A stretch of 64,000 bases of DNA from positions 100,835,583 through 100,899,582 of the forward strand of contig JAKGHH010000003.1 in the NCBI GenBank assembly GCA_022828595.1, written 5' to 3'. The position numbers were made by a program, and so were the translations under genes. This document shows, piece after piece, positions 1 to 12,560 of this stretch. The notes beneath the pieces are model-generated. The model ran no database searches and was not told the DNA's origin. It worked only from the letters and a program-made list of their open reading frames with translations. Within the stretch, counting starts at the first letter, position 1; every line of letters starts with the position of its first letter. Origin of the DNA: Nelumbo lutea (Eukaryota; Streptophyta; Magnoliopsida; Proteales; Nelumbonaceae).

Positions 1-3000
1 CTCTTTAAGTATGCTAATATTCGTTCTGCCGCAAGAAGATGAGAAGTTCTAGGGGAGTGCATGTACTGGCTGACAACACTAACTGCATAGCTGATATCCG
101 GCCGAGTGAGACAAAGATATAGAAGCTTTCCAACCAACCGTTGGAACATAACTTTGTCCTCAAGAGGGTCCCCACCATCTGCACTAATCTTGTGATTTTG
201 TTCGATGGGTGTATTGGCCGGCTTAACACCCAGCTTTCCAGTTTCCGCCAACAGATCTAGAACATATTTTCTCTGAGAGATAAAAATCCCCTGCTTGGAT
301 CTAGCAACCTCAATACCCAAAAAATACCGTAGTGCACCAAGATCTTTTACCTCAAACTCTTGATGAAGGAGCTGCTTGAGAGACTCAATCTCATGACTGT
401 CATTTCCTGTCACCACAATATCATCTACATATACTGCTAGTAGTGTCAGAGAGGACTCCATCCTTTTGATGAATAGTGTATGATCTGACTGGGCCTGTAC
501 ATAACCAAACCTTCCAAGGGCTAATCTGAACCTATCAAACCAGGCTCTAGGTGACTGCTTCAAACCATACAATGCCTTGTTCAGTCGGCAAACCTTCTTA
601 CCTGTCTCTGTATCATAGAATCCAGGAGGCAACTGCACGTAAACCTCTTCTTGTAAGTCTCCATTCAAAAAGGCATTTTTAACATCCATCTGAAACAGGG
701 GCCAAGAATGATTTGCTGCAAGGGATAACAAAACTCGAATGGTGGTCATCTTGGCTACTAGGGCAAAGGTCTCCAAGTAGTCTATACCATAAGTCTGAGT
801 GAATCCCTTTGCAACCAGCCGGGCTTTGTATCTTTCAATAGAGCCATCAGCATTATGCTTCACAGTGAATACCCATCTGCATCTCATTGGTTTCTTTCCT
901 TTTGGTGGGTCAACCAGTGTCCAGGTATTATTCTTCAACAGGGCATCCATTTTGACTTGCATTGCATCTTTCCATTCTGGAACCGATAAGGCTTCTTGCA
1001 CTGTTCTTGGAATAGGGACATCGGCAATGGAAGTGAGATAGGACCGGTAAGATGGTGATAGACGATCATAGGATAGGAACTGTGAGATGCTGTGAGCTGT
1101 AGAAGTGGTGCAATGTCGTTTCCCTTTGCAAATGGCAATAGGGAGATCAAGGTCATCCACAGGAGGGGAAGTGGCAACAGCGAGAGGTATCTCAGTAGGC
1201 TCTGGATCTGGAGCCGCAGAAGGAACTGGATCTGGCCGGGACTGCCGAAGACTAGGATCAACCTGCCTGCATCGCCTGTGATAGACTCTCAACTCCGGCT
1301 CCCTCTGACCACCCTCACCACTACAACCTTCATTACCCAGTGGAATAGGTAAAGGAACAACCCCACTTCCACTCTCACTGCTCAAAACAGCCCCACTTCC
1401 ACTCTCACTGCTCTCCCCCTGAGGAAAGAAACTCAAAACAACCCCACTTTTACTGCTCTCCCCCTGAGGAGAAACCCTAGGATAGTAGGGTGTCTCCTCA
1501 AAGAAGGTGACATCCATAGAGACAAACCGTTTCCCTGAAACCGGATCATAGCAGCAATAACCCTTTTGAGTTTGTGCATAACCAAGGAAAATGCATTTGG
1601 AGGCCTTAGGGTCAAACTTGGAATGATGAGGCCCGAGAAGCTGGACGAAACAGGTACAACCAAAGGTTTTAAGGGGAACAATGAACAACTCCTTGTCTGG
1701 GTAAAGAAGGGAAAAGGGGGTTCTCATATCAAGGACCCGGGAAGGAACTCGATTAATGAGATAAACTGCCGTGAGGATAGCATCACCCCAGAAGCGAATA
1801 GGTACATTGGAGGTAAACATAATGCTTCTAATCACCTCCAAGATATGCCTATTCTTCCTTTCGGCAACGCCGTTCTGCTGTGGTGTATAAGGGCAAGTGC
1901 TCTGGTGAATAACTCCATGGCTACGAAGGTAGGAGGTCAATGGTTGAGCAAAGTATTCCTTTGCATTATCAGATCTGAGGACTTTGATTTTAGTTCCAAA
2001 CTGAGTGAGAATCATCTGATGGAAGTTTTGGGTCAGAGCAGGAACCTCATCCCGAGAACGCATAAGATATACCCAAGAAAACCGGGTATGGTCATCAACA
2101 AACAGTAGAAAATATTTGTACCCACCCATAGAAGAGATATGATATGGCCCCCAAACATCAGTATGCACAATATCAAAAGGGAAATTACTCCTTTTATTAC
2201 TTAAAGAATAAGAGGTTCTACAATGTTTGGCAAGCTCACAACTCTCACACCTCAACTCTGATATCTCAACAGACTCAAATAAAGCAGGAAACAGACTCTT
2301 CAAAGACTTAAAAGACAAATGACCTAATCGGTTATGCCAAAGCATAACCGAACTCACAAACTGGGAAACAAAAGACTTCTTATCCACTGACTCTTCCCGT
2401 CGGGTACTCTCCCCAAGCAGATAGATCCCGTTCGTCTCACGGCCAGTTCCAATCACCTTCCTCGTCTCCAAATCCTGAAAAACACATCGGTCAGGGAAAA
2501 AGGTTACTGAACAGTTCATGTGTTTGGTAATACTACTAACTGAAAGGAGGTTGGTATCAAGCTTAGGAACATGCAAAACAGAAGATAAAGAGATAGTGTC
2601 CGATAACTTGATGTCCCCCTTGCCCGAAATGGGAACAAGAGAGCCATCAGCAATGGATACTCTATCTCGGCCAGAGGACAAGTGATAAGAAGTAAACAAA
2701 GATGGCAAGCTAGTCATATGGTCAGATGCACCTGAATCTATTACCCAGTAGTGATCAGTATTACCTGGAGCTGAAGCATGGTAAGCTGAGGCTCGAGTAC
2801 CTGAATGTGCAAATGCAGATGTAGCAGGAGCTGATGGGGACTGGGATGGCTGAGCTGAACTTCCAACTTCCTTTTCCAACTGTATGAGGGCAGCCCGAAC
2901 AGCAGCTAAAGTCTCCAGGGATGTACCTGATGAGGATGTTGAATCAGTGTTCACTGCCATATGAGCATTACCCTTCTTATTTCTCAGTTTTGCTGGGACC

Positions 3001-3830
3001 AAGTGAGGATGTAGCTTCCAACAAGTATCTTTTGTGTGCTTGGGTTTCTTGCAATGTTTACATACCAGATCCCGTTTATCTTCCTTCTTCCGGTCCCTTT
3101 CTGAGTCACCCCCTGGCTTGGGTTTAATAGCTGTCAAGGCTGGGAAAGAAGGTTGAGGCTGCATCATAACTTTCCTCCTGGTCTCTTCACTATGCACCAA
3201 GGAGTATGCTTGAGAAAGGGTCACACTATCTCTTGTCAATATCTGTTGTCGCACAATGTCATATTCTGAATTCAAACTAGCCAGAAACTCAAATACCCTA
3301 TTCGTCTCAACTTGTTTTCTGTGAGTTTGTGCATCTTTGGGACTCTCCCACTCAAGGGTCTTCAGATGGTCAATCTCATGTCACAAGGATTTCAAGGTAG
3401 AGAAGTAGACAGAAACTGGCTTCTCTCCTTGTTTAAGGCTGTTCACCCCACACTTCAGTTCATAGGCTCTGGCAACATTGAGGGGTTGGGAATAGGTTTC
3501 TTTCACAACATCCCATATTTCTTTGGCTGTCTTTGCCCACAAGTAATTTCGGCTGATATGTGGCTGCATGGAATTACACAGCCATGCCATAACTAAATAG
3601 TTCTCTTGAACCCACTTGGTGTATATTGGGTCCTCCTTGGAAGGTTCTTTCACATCTCCCAAGAGGTAACCCAGTTTTCCCCTTCCTCCAATAGCCATCA
3701 TGGCTGATTGTGCCCACTCCAAATAATTTGACCCATCAAATCTCATAGTTGTAATCTGAAACCCGGTTTCAGATACATTACCATAACTGTGGTTTCCAAA
3801 ACTACTATCTCCCTGACCCTTGAACTCCAT
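1..3830 (-). pseudogene. Copia-1 gag-pol polyprotein, one premature stop, C-terminus outside window
   Basis: Starts at the ATG at 3828-3830. The Gag capsid region contains GSNYLEWAQ and WAKTAKEIWDVVKETYSQPL. A single TGA at about 3381-3383 replaces the Trp expected in LKSLWHEIDHL (present in Copia-2). From there to position 1 the frame appears open for about 1,120 codons. It holds a CCHC knuckle (CKHCKKPKHTKDTC, about 3050), protease motif VIDSGASDHMT (about 2730), integrase with HTDVWGP, LRSDN and NGVAERKNR so the DDE triad is present, and RT with YVDDIVVTG (about 420). The frame runs off the edge inside RNase H. The polyprotein would encode all replication enzymes of the element. The stop could be a real G-to-A mutation or an assembly error. 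Confidence 0.88.
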
Positions 3831-4598
3831 CTCCGATCAAGATTCAGTGGCTACAAACTGTTAGAGCAGTTATACCAGAAAACAGAGTCAAGGAAGTAAG
3901 TCTGAAAGCTGATCCGAAACTGATCTGATCTGAAACTGATCTGATCCGATCAGAAATACCAACACAAAACCGATCTGAAACTGGTCTGATCCGATCAGGA
4001 ATACCAACACAAAACTGATCTGAAATCAATCGCCTATCAATCTGAGATGCTGTTCTCTGAAACCACTACTGTGGGGCCCACTACTGTGAGCAAAAACAGG
4101 GTTTCAACTGTAGGTTTGAAGAAAATTAGTGATCTGAAATCACTAAAGTGCTCAGTTGCACTCTCCAAGCAGTCCGCACCAGTAGGACTTGTCGTAGGGC
4201 ACTGTGAAACCCTAAAAACTAATCCCCTTTGAAGAGGGGGTTCGGCCCAACAACCAAACCCTAGACACAAACTTAATCACAGTTCGGCAAGCCAAACCCT
4301 AGAGCAAACTTGAACACAGTTCGGCCCCTCTTTCTAGATAGGTCCAACCTATCTCGGCTGATTGCAATCTCTAAAAATCAGTAAAGAAACAAACTTACTT
4401 ACTGATTACCTGGACCCTAGCCTTCGCTGCCTCTTCCTGATTACCAACTCTCTGTAGGCTGCGGAAAGTCTTCAACTGCTGCGAATCTCTCCTGGTAATC
4501 TCCAAGATTCGGCCGCCGAAAAACTTCTTCAAGGCTTCTAGCCCTAGCTAGTTCTCATGTGATCAGCTGGACTAGATACACATGAGAAGCCCTAGATA

Positions 4599-4611
4599 GG
4601 CTCTGATACCA
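4599..4611 (-). promoter_or_regulatory. Primer-binding site of Copia-1
   Basis: The minus strand reads TGGTATCAGAGCC directly inside the LTR. This is the canonical plant Copia primer-binding site, complementary to the 3' end of initiator methionine tRNA. Confidence 0.9.
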
Positions 4612-4984
4612 AGTAGAAGATCAAGACTGTAATCAGTCTTGAATCCTAAAAGGTTTTAGGTTTGTAAAACAGAAAAGAAGATGAGAGAAAAGGGAGAGAA
4701 TAGAAGAGAAGCAAGAGAACACAAGTTGCTGAAAGGAGGGACAGATTCTAACAGATCTGCCGCCTCCACTCTCTTAATATTTATAGGTTTATGTTTAGTA
4801 CATGATGAAAGGACACATCTGCCCTTGGTATTTACATAATAAAGAAAGTAAATAAAACTGAAATAAATAACAGCTGAATTAGCAAACTGACTCAAACTGA
4901 CACTACTATAACTGAAACAAATACTGCTGTCCTACGAACACAGTGAGGACCACTGCAGTGGGGCCCACATCAGTGTTCTCTATA
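4612..4984 (-). repeat. Copia-1 5' LTR
   Basis: About 373 bp, homologous along its length to the 370-bp LTRs of Copia-2 (shared blocks include GTGGGGCCCACATCA and ACATCTGCCCTTGG). Its outer and inner ends are degraded (CTATA and AGTAG where Copia-2 has CTACA and TGTAG). The inner edge is fixed by the adjacent primer-binding site. Confidence 0.85.
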
Positions 4985-6454
4985 GGAATTATAATTTGAG
5001 TGGCAATTCCCCAAGCCAGAGGTCACCCTAGAATATGACTCTATTCCCACATCCCACGTTAAAACTGATGGGATTGATAAAAGTAGGTAGTACCTAAAAG
5101 ATTGCCCTCCAAGGGAAAATTGAAGTATTGTGAGGCGCCGGTTTTGCATCACAGCCATTTTCCGCTACACCATGAATGCTTCCAATGATCTTGTGCCACA
5201 ACCTGTCTTCCTTTAAGGGAAATCTCCACAACCACTTTCCTAGAAGAGTTGTGTTCCTCTTAATCAGGTCCAATTCCCAAGCCTCCTTGCTCCTTAGGTT
5301 TACATACCTATTCCCACTTCACCAAATGATCTTTCTTTTCATCTCCTGGCACCCACAAAAAAATCCCTCATCATTTTTTCTAACTGCTTTGCAATTTTCA
5401 CTAGGATTCTAAAGGTGGAAAGGTAATAGGTGGGAAAATTTGCTAGGGTGGATTTGATCAATGTAATTCTTCCCCCTAAAGAGATATAATTTCTCTTCCA
5501 TAAGGAAAACTTTTTAGCAAATCTTTCCACTACTGGTTTCCAGAAACTATTTTCTCTAGGGTTTCCTCCCAAAGGCATATCTAGATACTCTAGGGACCAA
5601 GTTCTCACCTCACCCTAGGGTTTCAGCCAATAGTAAAATGTAATCCTCTCCCAACTTTATCCTAGGCACACGACTTTTTCCCCAATTGACTATCAAATTT
5701 GATAATCTTTGGAACTGGGCAACTAAGGCTTTCGAATTCTTATGCTAAACTTTGTACATCTCTCACAGAAAATGATTGTCATCAGCAAATTGCAGACGAG
5801 TCACAACCACCTCATTTCTTTCAATTCTCCACCCTCTAAATTGTTTTCAAGATCAGCCTTAGTGATCAATTTACTCAGGACCTCTATAATGAAGGTGAAC
5901 AAGAAAGGGAATAGAGGATCTCCTTGCCTTCAAACCTCTTTTAGGTGGGAAGAAATCCTTTGTCACACCATTGATTAGAATGGAGAAGTGTGCCAAGCTA
6001 ATACTACCATTTATCCACTTTTTCTATCTTTCTCCAAACCTTATTTTTCCCATCAGGCTCATGAGGAAGGTCCAATCCACCATATAATAGGCTCTTTGCA
6101 GATCCAATTTGCACATTAAGTCTTCCCCTCCCTGTTTTTTCTTTTTTGCTATATATTAATTTTCTACTAGAATTTGGTCAATTGTTTGTCTTCCTTCCAC
6201 AAAGGCTCCTTGATTTTCAGTGATTACCAAAGGCAACACAGTTTTAAACCTTCCCGCCAAAACTTTAGCTATGGTCTTGTATAGGCTACCAACAAGACTT
6301 ATGGGCCTATACTCTTTTGGAGTTTTGGCTTCTTTCTTCTTAGGAACTAGTGCTAGGAATGTGGCATTTGCTCCCAATGAGACTCCCACTTATGAAAGAA
6401 TTTTTTTTTTATTGGAAATGGGAGAATTTAGAAAAGAGCTCCATCAAGTCATCT
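4985..6454 (-). mobile_element. LINE-A, decayed L1-type non-LTR retrotransposon fragment
   Basis: Minus-strand fragments of a plant LINE ORF2. RT fingers and palm lie at 6389-6156 (ANATFLALVPKKKEAKTPKE, RPISLVGSLYKTIAKVLAGR). The post-RT region SLGGRITLIKSTLANFPTYY lies at 5608-5339, followed by decayed linker to 5000. It is homologous to LINE-B but more decayed. It is cut on the left by the Copia-1 LTR and on the right it meets the poly-T tail of LINE-B at 6455. No intact reading frame survives. Confidence 0.85.
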
Positions 6455-6594
6455 TTTTTTTTTTGATCAGTAAAAATGTATTTTATTAAATTCAGATTAT
6501 AAGCAGTTTATACAACTTGGTGATGGGACTGTTGATCCCCTTTAATCATTCTATTCTACCCCTCATTACAGTGCAGCCCAAAATAATTGTTGTC

Positions 6595-7086
6595 TCAATG
6601 CCCCCTGTTTTGCGAATCCATCGGTTCAGCAGCAACCTCCTTTGCAATCTTCTCCACTTCCCTAATCACATGTTTAAACGCCCATGGGATATGGCTGCTA
6701 TTTTTTGCCCATGCTATTACTACTTTTGAGTCCCCTTCCACTTCAGCATGTCTGCATCCTAGTTGTTTGGCTAGCTTTAACCCTTGTAGTAATGCCAATA
6801 GTTCAGCCTTCAGCGAGTTTCTGTTGCCAATCGATCCTGAGAACATACCCAATATCCTCCTGTCAGAGTTTCTTAATACTCCTCCGATTCCTGAGATGCC
6901 TGGGTTTCCAAAGGAGCACCCATCAAAATTCAGCTTTACTTTATTGCTTTCTGGTGGTTTCCACTCCAGCCTTACTTTATCTCTTACTCTCGAAGATTGT
7001 GCTACTTCGGACCATGTTCTTAGAATGTTTGTGACTGATAAGACTTGAAAGCTATCCAAGGATTTTACCCAACGGGCTACTTTCAC
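6595..7086 (-). pseudogene. LINE-B RNase H domain
   Basis: 163-codon open frame with the plant LINE RNase H signature: KLNFDGCSFGNPGISGIGGV (first catalytic Asp in FDG), a Glu in LKAELLAL, and EGDSKVVI with the next Asp. It is the 3' end of ORF2, separated from the rest of the LINE by Copia-2. In this LINE class the domain removes RNA from the RNA-DNA hybrid. It lacks its upstream part, so it is not an independent gene. Confidence 0.85.
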
Positions 7087-7095
7087 CTTAATACT

Positions 7096-7465
7096 TGTAG
7101 GTTTTCAAGACTGCTATTCAGTCTTGATCACTAAGGGATTTCAGGTTCGATGAGAAGAGAAAGTGAAGAAGATGTAGAAGAAAGAGTGATGGAAGAGCAA
7201 TAGAACACAGATTTTGAGGAGAAGAACAGAATGTCAATATTCTGCCGCTGCCACTTTAAGTTAATATATATAGGTTATGCTAGTTACATGAAAGGACATA
7301 TCTGCCCTTGGTGTTTACATCATAACTGCTAACAAATAACAACCAATATAAAACTGAAACTAGAAATAACAGAACAGCAAAATAACCACAGCTGTGACTG
7401 GATACATTCTACCCTACGGACAGAGTGGGACCACAGCAGTGGGGCCCACATCAATGTTCTCTACA
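7096..7465 (-). repeat. Copia-2 3' LTR
   Basis: 370 bp, nearly identical to 12561-12930. The stop codon of the RNase H frame (7451) lies within the LTR. Confidence 0.95.
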
Positions 7466-8059
7466 CTCCCCCTCAAGTTGGGAGTATATGTTCGTCATTC
7501 CCAACTTGGATAGATCCGCCTCTAGCTTCTTTCTTGATACGGCTTTAGTAAGAATGTCGGCTAGTTGCATACTGGATGTGATGTAAGGAAGGCATATTTC
7601 TTGAGATGAGACCCTCTCTCGCACAAAATGGCGGTCAACTTCAATGTGTTTGGTTCTGTCATGCTGTACTGAATTATGTGCTATATTAATGGTAGCTTGA
7701 TTAACACAGTACAGCATCAGGGGCTTCTCATACTCAATACCCAACTCCTCAAGTAGAGATCTTAGCCATAGGATTTCAGCCACTCCATTGGCCATGGACC
7801 TGTATTCTGCTTCAGCACTTGACCGGGAGATCACACTTTGTTTCTTACTTCTCCAGGAGACAAGGTTTCCTCCCACAAGGGCACAATATCCCGAGGTAGA
7901 CCTTCTGTCATCAACACTCCCAGCCCAATCTACATCAGTATAAACCTCCACCTTCATGTGATTGTTGTTCTTGAAAAGTATACCCCTACCTGGGCATCTC
8001 TTCAAGTAGGCTAAGATTCTTTCTGCCGCAAGAAGATGTGTGGTTCTAGGAGAATGCAT
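7451..8059 (-). pseudogene. Copia-2 RNase H fragment
   Basis: 202-codon open frame with the Copia RNase H landmarks GYTDVDWAGS-type (EVYTDVDWAGSVDDRRSTSG), SAEAEYRSMA, and HIEVDRHFVRERV near the end. It is separated from RT by a frameshift around 8060-8230 (one T lost relative to Copia-1 at the GKLGVKP position), so it cannot be made as one polyprotein. Confidence 0.88.
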
Positions 8060-8127
8060 GTACTAGCTGACAACACTAACAACATAAGTAATATCTGGCC
8101 GTGTGAGGCAGAGATATAGGAGCTTTC

Positions 8128-8994
8128 CTACCAGTTGCTGGAACATAACTTTGTCTTCAAGAAGCTCCCCACTCTCGGCACTAATCTTGTGATTCTGTTC
8201 AATTGGTGTATCTGCAGGCTTACACCTAACTTTCCAGTTTCTGCCAACAGGTCTAGGACATATTTCCTCTGAGATATAAAGATCCCCTGTTTGGATCTAG
8301 CAACCTCAATACCCAAAAAATACCGGAGTACACCAAGGTCCTTCACCTCAAATTCTTGGTGAAGAAGCTGTTTAAGAGACTCAATCTCATGGCTATCATT
8401 CCCTGTGACCACAATATCATCAACATATACTGCCAACAGTGTCAAAGAGGACTCCACCCTCTTGATGAATAGGGTATGATCTGACTGGGTCTGTACATAT
8501 CCAAACTTCACAAGTGCTAGTCTGAATCTATCGAACCAAGCCCTAGGTGACTGTTTCAAACCATACAAAGCCTTGTTGAGCTGGCAGACCTTCTTACCTA
8601 CTTTTGCATCATAGAATCCAGGAGGCAAACGCATGTAAACTTCCTGCAGATCTCCATTCAGAAAGGCATTTTTCATGTCCATTTGGTATAAAGGCCAAGT
8701 GTGACTTGCTGCAAGGGACAAGAGAACTCGAATAGTAGTCATCTTGGCTACCGGTGCAAATGCCTCCAAGTAATCTATGCCATAAGTTTGTGTAAACCCT
8801 CTTGCAACTAACCGAGCTTTATACCTCTCAATAGATCCATCTGCATTATGCTTCACCGTAAATACCCATTTGCATCCAACTGGTTTCTTTCCTTTTGGAA
8901 AATCAACTACCTCCCAGGTGTTGTTCTTCAACAGAGCATCCATCTCAACTTGCATTGCATCTTTCCATTCAGGGACGGATAGGGCTTCTTGCAC
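8128..8994 (-). pseudogene. Copia-2 reverse transcriptase
   Basis: 288-codon frame: WVFTVKHNADGSIERYKARL, the QMDMKNAFLNG palm motif with the first catalytic Asp, KALYGLKQSPRAW, and YVDDIVVTG with the catalytic Asp pair. Relative to Copia-1 one Glu codon is missing after NGDLQE. The C-terminus goes out of frame after GKLGV. Confidence 0.92.
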
Positions 8995-9456
8995 TGTTCT
9001 TGGAATAGGGACATTGGAAATGGAGCTAAGGTAGGACCTGTAGGTAGGAGATAGGCGATCATAGGATAAAAAATGGGAAATACAGTGGGTTGTGGATATG
9101 GTACAATGTCGTTTCCCTTTACGGACTGCAATTGGAAGGTCAAGATCATCTGTAGGGGAAGTCTTTGTGGGCTCTGGGACTGAAGTATCTGGACCTGGAG
9201 TTGCAAATGAGATTGGAGCTGGTCTGGACTACTGATGATCAGGATCAACCTGCCTGCACCGCCTGTGATAAACCCTTAACTCTTGATCCCTCTGACCACC
9301 CTCACCATTGCAGCTTTCCCTCAACTCCTGATCCCTCTGACCACCCTCACCATTGCAGTTCTCATCACCCAATGGAATAGGTAAAGGAACTGCCCCACTC
9401 TCACTGGTCTCCCCCTGAAGACAAGAACTCAAACCCCCACTCTCACTACTCTCCCC

Positions 9457-11004
9457 CTAAGGGGCAACCCGAGGATAATAGGGTGTCCCCTCAAAGAAAG
9501 TGACATCCATGGAGATAAACTTCCTCCCGAAGACTAGATCATAACAACAATAATCCTTTTGAGTTTGTGCATAACCAAGGAAGATGCATTTGGAGGCTTT
9601 GGGTTCGAACTTGGAGGGATGGGGTCCGAGAAGCTGAACAAAGCAAGTGCAACCGAATGTCTTAAGGGGAATAGAAAACAAGTCCTCACGTGGGTGTAGA
9701 AGCGAAAAAGGAGATCGCATATCAAGGACCCTGGAAGGGACCCGATTAATAAGGTATACCACCGTGAGGATAGCGTTCCCCCAGAAGCGAATAGGGACAT
9801 TGGAAGTAAACATGAGGCTTCTAGCCACTTCCAAAATGTGCCTATTCTTCCTCTTGACAACTCCATTCTGCTGAGGTGTATGAGGGCAAGAGCTCTGGTG
9901 GATAACCCCATGATGAAGAAGATAAGATGTCAATGATTTAGCAAAGTATTCCTTTGCGTTATCAGATCGGAGAACTTTGATCTTGGCATCAAACTGGGTT
10001 AGGATCATTTGGTGAAAATTTTGGGTCAGGAAAGGTACCTCATTTCGTGAACGCATGAGATAAACCCAAGAAAAGCGGGTATGGTCATCAACAAATAACA
10101 AAAAATATCTGTACCCACCCATGGAAGGGATATGATAAGGCCCCCAAACGTCAGTATGCGCAATATCAAAAGAATTATCACTCCTTTTATTACTCAATAA
10201 ATAAGGCTTTCTACAATGCTTAGCAAACTCACAACTTTCACACTGTAGCTGAGACAACTCAATGGACTCAAATAAAGTAGGAAACAGACTCTGTAAAGAT
10301 CGAAAAGACAAATGACCTAATCGGTTATGCCAAAGCATAACCGGACTCACACTCTTAGAAACAAAAGACAACTTCTCTACCAACTCTCCCTGACGGAACC
10401 ACTCCCCGAGCAGATAGATCCCATTCGTCTCACGGCCAGTCCCAATCACCTTCTGCGTCTCCAAGTCCTGAAAAACACATCGGTCAGGGAAGAAGGTTAC
10501 TGAGCAGTTCATATGCTTGGTAATACTACTGACTGAAAGAAGGTTAGTATCAAGCTTAGGCACATGCAAAACAGATGATAGGGAGATAGTATCTGAAAGT
10601 TTGATGTCACCCTTCCCAGAAATAGGAACCAGGGAGCCATCAGCAATAGATACCTTAGCCCTACCAGAAGACAAATGGTAAGTAGTAAACAGTGAAGGCA
10701 AGCTAGTCATGTGATCAGATGCACCTGAGTCTATTACCCAACAAGGTTCAGTAGTACTTGGAGCTGAGGCATGATAGGCTAAAGCTTGAGTACCTGAATG
10801 GGCGAAGGCAGATGTGACAGGGGCTGATGGAGGCTGCGGTGGCTGAGCTGAATTTCCAACCTCCTTTTCTAGCTGTATTAGGGCAGCCTGAACTGCAGCT
10901 AAGGTCTCCAAAGATGTTCCTTTTGTACCAGATGAGGATGCTGAATCAGTGTTCATGGCTACATGAGCAGCGCTCTTCTTGTTTCTTAACTTCACAGGAA
11001 CCAA
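9457..11004 (-). pseudogene. Copia-2 protease-integrase segment, integrase Glu replaced by Lys
   Basis: 515-codon frame. Aspartic protease VIDSGASDHMT lies near residue 90. The GAG-pre-integrase block (LWHNRLGHLSF, CESCEFAKH) follows, then the integrase core with Asp in HTDVWGPY and Asp in LRSDNAKEY. The third catalytic residue, normally Glu in NGVAERKNR as in Copia-1, reads NGVVKRKNR. Integrase DDE enzymes need that Glu, so this copy should be catalytically dead even without frameshifts. Confidence 0.92.
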
Positions 11005-11019
11005 GTGGGGATGCAGTTT

Positions 11020-11786
11020 CTAACATGTCTCTTTTGTATGTTTGGGTTTCTTACAATGTTCACATACTACATCCTTCTTGTCTTCCTTCCTCCTGTCCTT
11101 CTCCAAATCACCCCCTGATTTGGGTGTAGCCGCTACAAAGGCTGATATGGGTTGCATCATAACCTTCCTTCTAACTTCTTCACTGTGTACAAATGAGTAA
11201 GCCTGAGAGAGAGTCACACTGTCTCTAGTCAAAATCTGCTGCCTGCCAGGAACTCAAACACTCTATTTGTCTCGATGTGCTTTCTATGGGTTTGAGCATC
11301 TTTGGGACTCTCCCACTCAAGAGTCTCTAAGTGATCAATCTCATGCCACAAGGACTTCAAGGTAGAGAAGTAGACCGATACCAGTTTCTCTCCTTGTTTA
11401 AGGGTGTTCACTTCGCATTTCAATTCATATGCTCTGGCAACATTAAGGGGTTGGGAGTAAGTTTCTTTCATAACATCCCATATCTTCTTAACTGTCTTTG
11501 CCCACAAATAATTTTGGCTAATATGAGGCTGCATAGAATTAAGGGGTTGGGAGTAAGTTTCTTTCATAACATCCCATATCTCCTTGGAAGGTTCTTTCAT
11601 ATCTCCCAGGAGGTACCCTAATTTACCTCTTCCACCAATAGCCATCATGGCTGATTGGGCCCATTCCAAATAGTTTGATCCATCAAACTTTACGGTCGTA
11701 ATCTGACCACCCATCTCAAAAATACCACCATAACTGATGTTCCCAAGACTGCCTTCTGCCTGAATTTTAGACTCCATTTCTGTCAA
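11020..11786 (-). pseudogene. Copia-2 gag with internal segment replacement
   Basis: Gag begins at 11786 and runs to 11229, then shifts frame. A small deletion near 11250 removes part of the region that reads ASLNSEYDIVRQQ in Copia-1. It resumes at 11232-11020 with the knuckle CEHCKKPKHTKETC, and the next Trp codon is a TAG stop at about 11020-11022. Within gag the block EIWDVMKETYSQPL occurs twice. The upstream copy replaces the segment that in Copia-1 reads DPIYTKWVQENYLVMAWLC. Confidence 0.88.
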
Positions 11787-12547
11787 GTCTCAAAATAGTA
11801 CTTGAATCACCAATCACAATCAAAACAGTATAGGCCTGATCTGTATTCTCAGTGTATGTGCACAAAACCGAAGTAATTCTGATCTGAAACCAACTAGCCA
11901 ACATAGCAGTAGCTGTCCATAGATCTTTAACCCCCTTAGAACTCTGAGAACAGCTTTAAAACAAAACTGATATGCTAGGGAAAGTTAGGGTTTTAATCAG
12001 TCTTGAAAGGAAGTAATTCAGTCGCACAGTCCAAACTGTATAGATGAGCTTGCAGTAGGGTTAATAAGAAACCCTAGGACCTGATCGGACCTACCAATCA
12101 ACTTAAGAGTAGCTCTAGGTAGATCACAGGGTTCAGTCAACCACTAGGGCTTGCCGCAGATCACTTTCAAACCCTAGAGTAGAGAGAAACACAGTTCGGT
12201 CCAGGGTTTGATGTAAAACCCCAGGAAATCGAAGAGAGAAAGAGCTAGAATGGTTCGGTCTTCCCCTCCAGATAGGTCCAACCTATCTTCTTTGAAAGAA
12301 CTTCTATTAAAAAGTAACAACTTACAAGGAAAAAATAATTTGCTGCCTTCTAGGGTTACCTAAACCCTAGTCTTCTCTGATCCTTCCTGACCACCAACAC
12401 TCTGCAACCCTAGCAAGTTTCCAACAGCTGCTAGTACCTCTGGCGATCTCCAAGAATCAGTCTGCGAACTCCTCCTTTTCAGCTTTCAGTCCTAGGAGAT
12501 TCTCATGTGGTTGGCTGGTATTAGACTCACATGAAAAACCCTAACTT

Positions 12548-12560
12548 GGCTCTGGTACCA
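12548..12560 (-). promoter_or_regulatory. Primer-binding site of Copia-2
   Basis: The minus strand reads TGGTACCAGAGCC, one base different from the canonical initiator-Met site TGGTATCAGAGCC seen in Copia-1. Confidence 0.85.

Larger units (their letters stand above)
1..4984 (-). mobile_element. Copia-1, Ty1/copia LTR retrotransposon, 3' part beyond the window
   Basis: Read on the minus strand the order is 5' LTR (4612-4984), primer-binding site, gag, zinc knuckle, protease, integrase, reverse transcriptase, which is the Ty1/copia order. By alignment with Copia-2, about 0.9 kb (end of RNase H, polypurine tract, 3' LTR) lies left of position 1. The element abuts LINE-A sequence at 4985, so it probably inserted into that LINE. 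The left target duplication cannot be checked. Copia-1 and Copia-2 are clearly the same family, and Copia-1 is the better preserved. Confidence 0.93.

Noticed and set aside
1566..2108. 180-codon plus-strand frame
   Set aside because: Antisense shadow of the Copia-1 integrase frame, with no splice or promoter evidence, unlike the Tat antisense gene.
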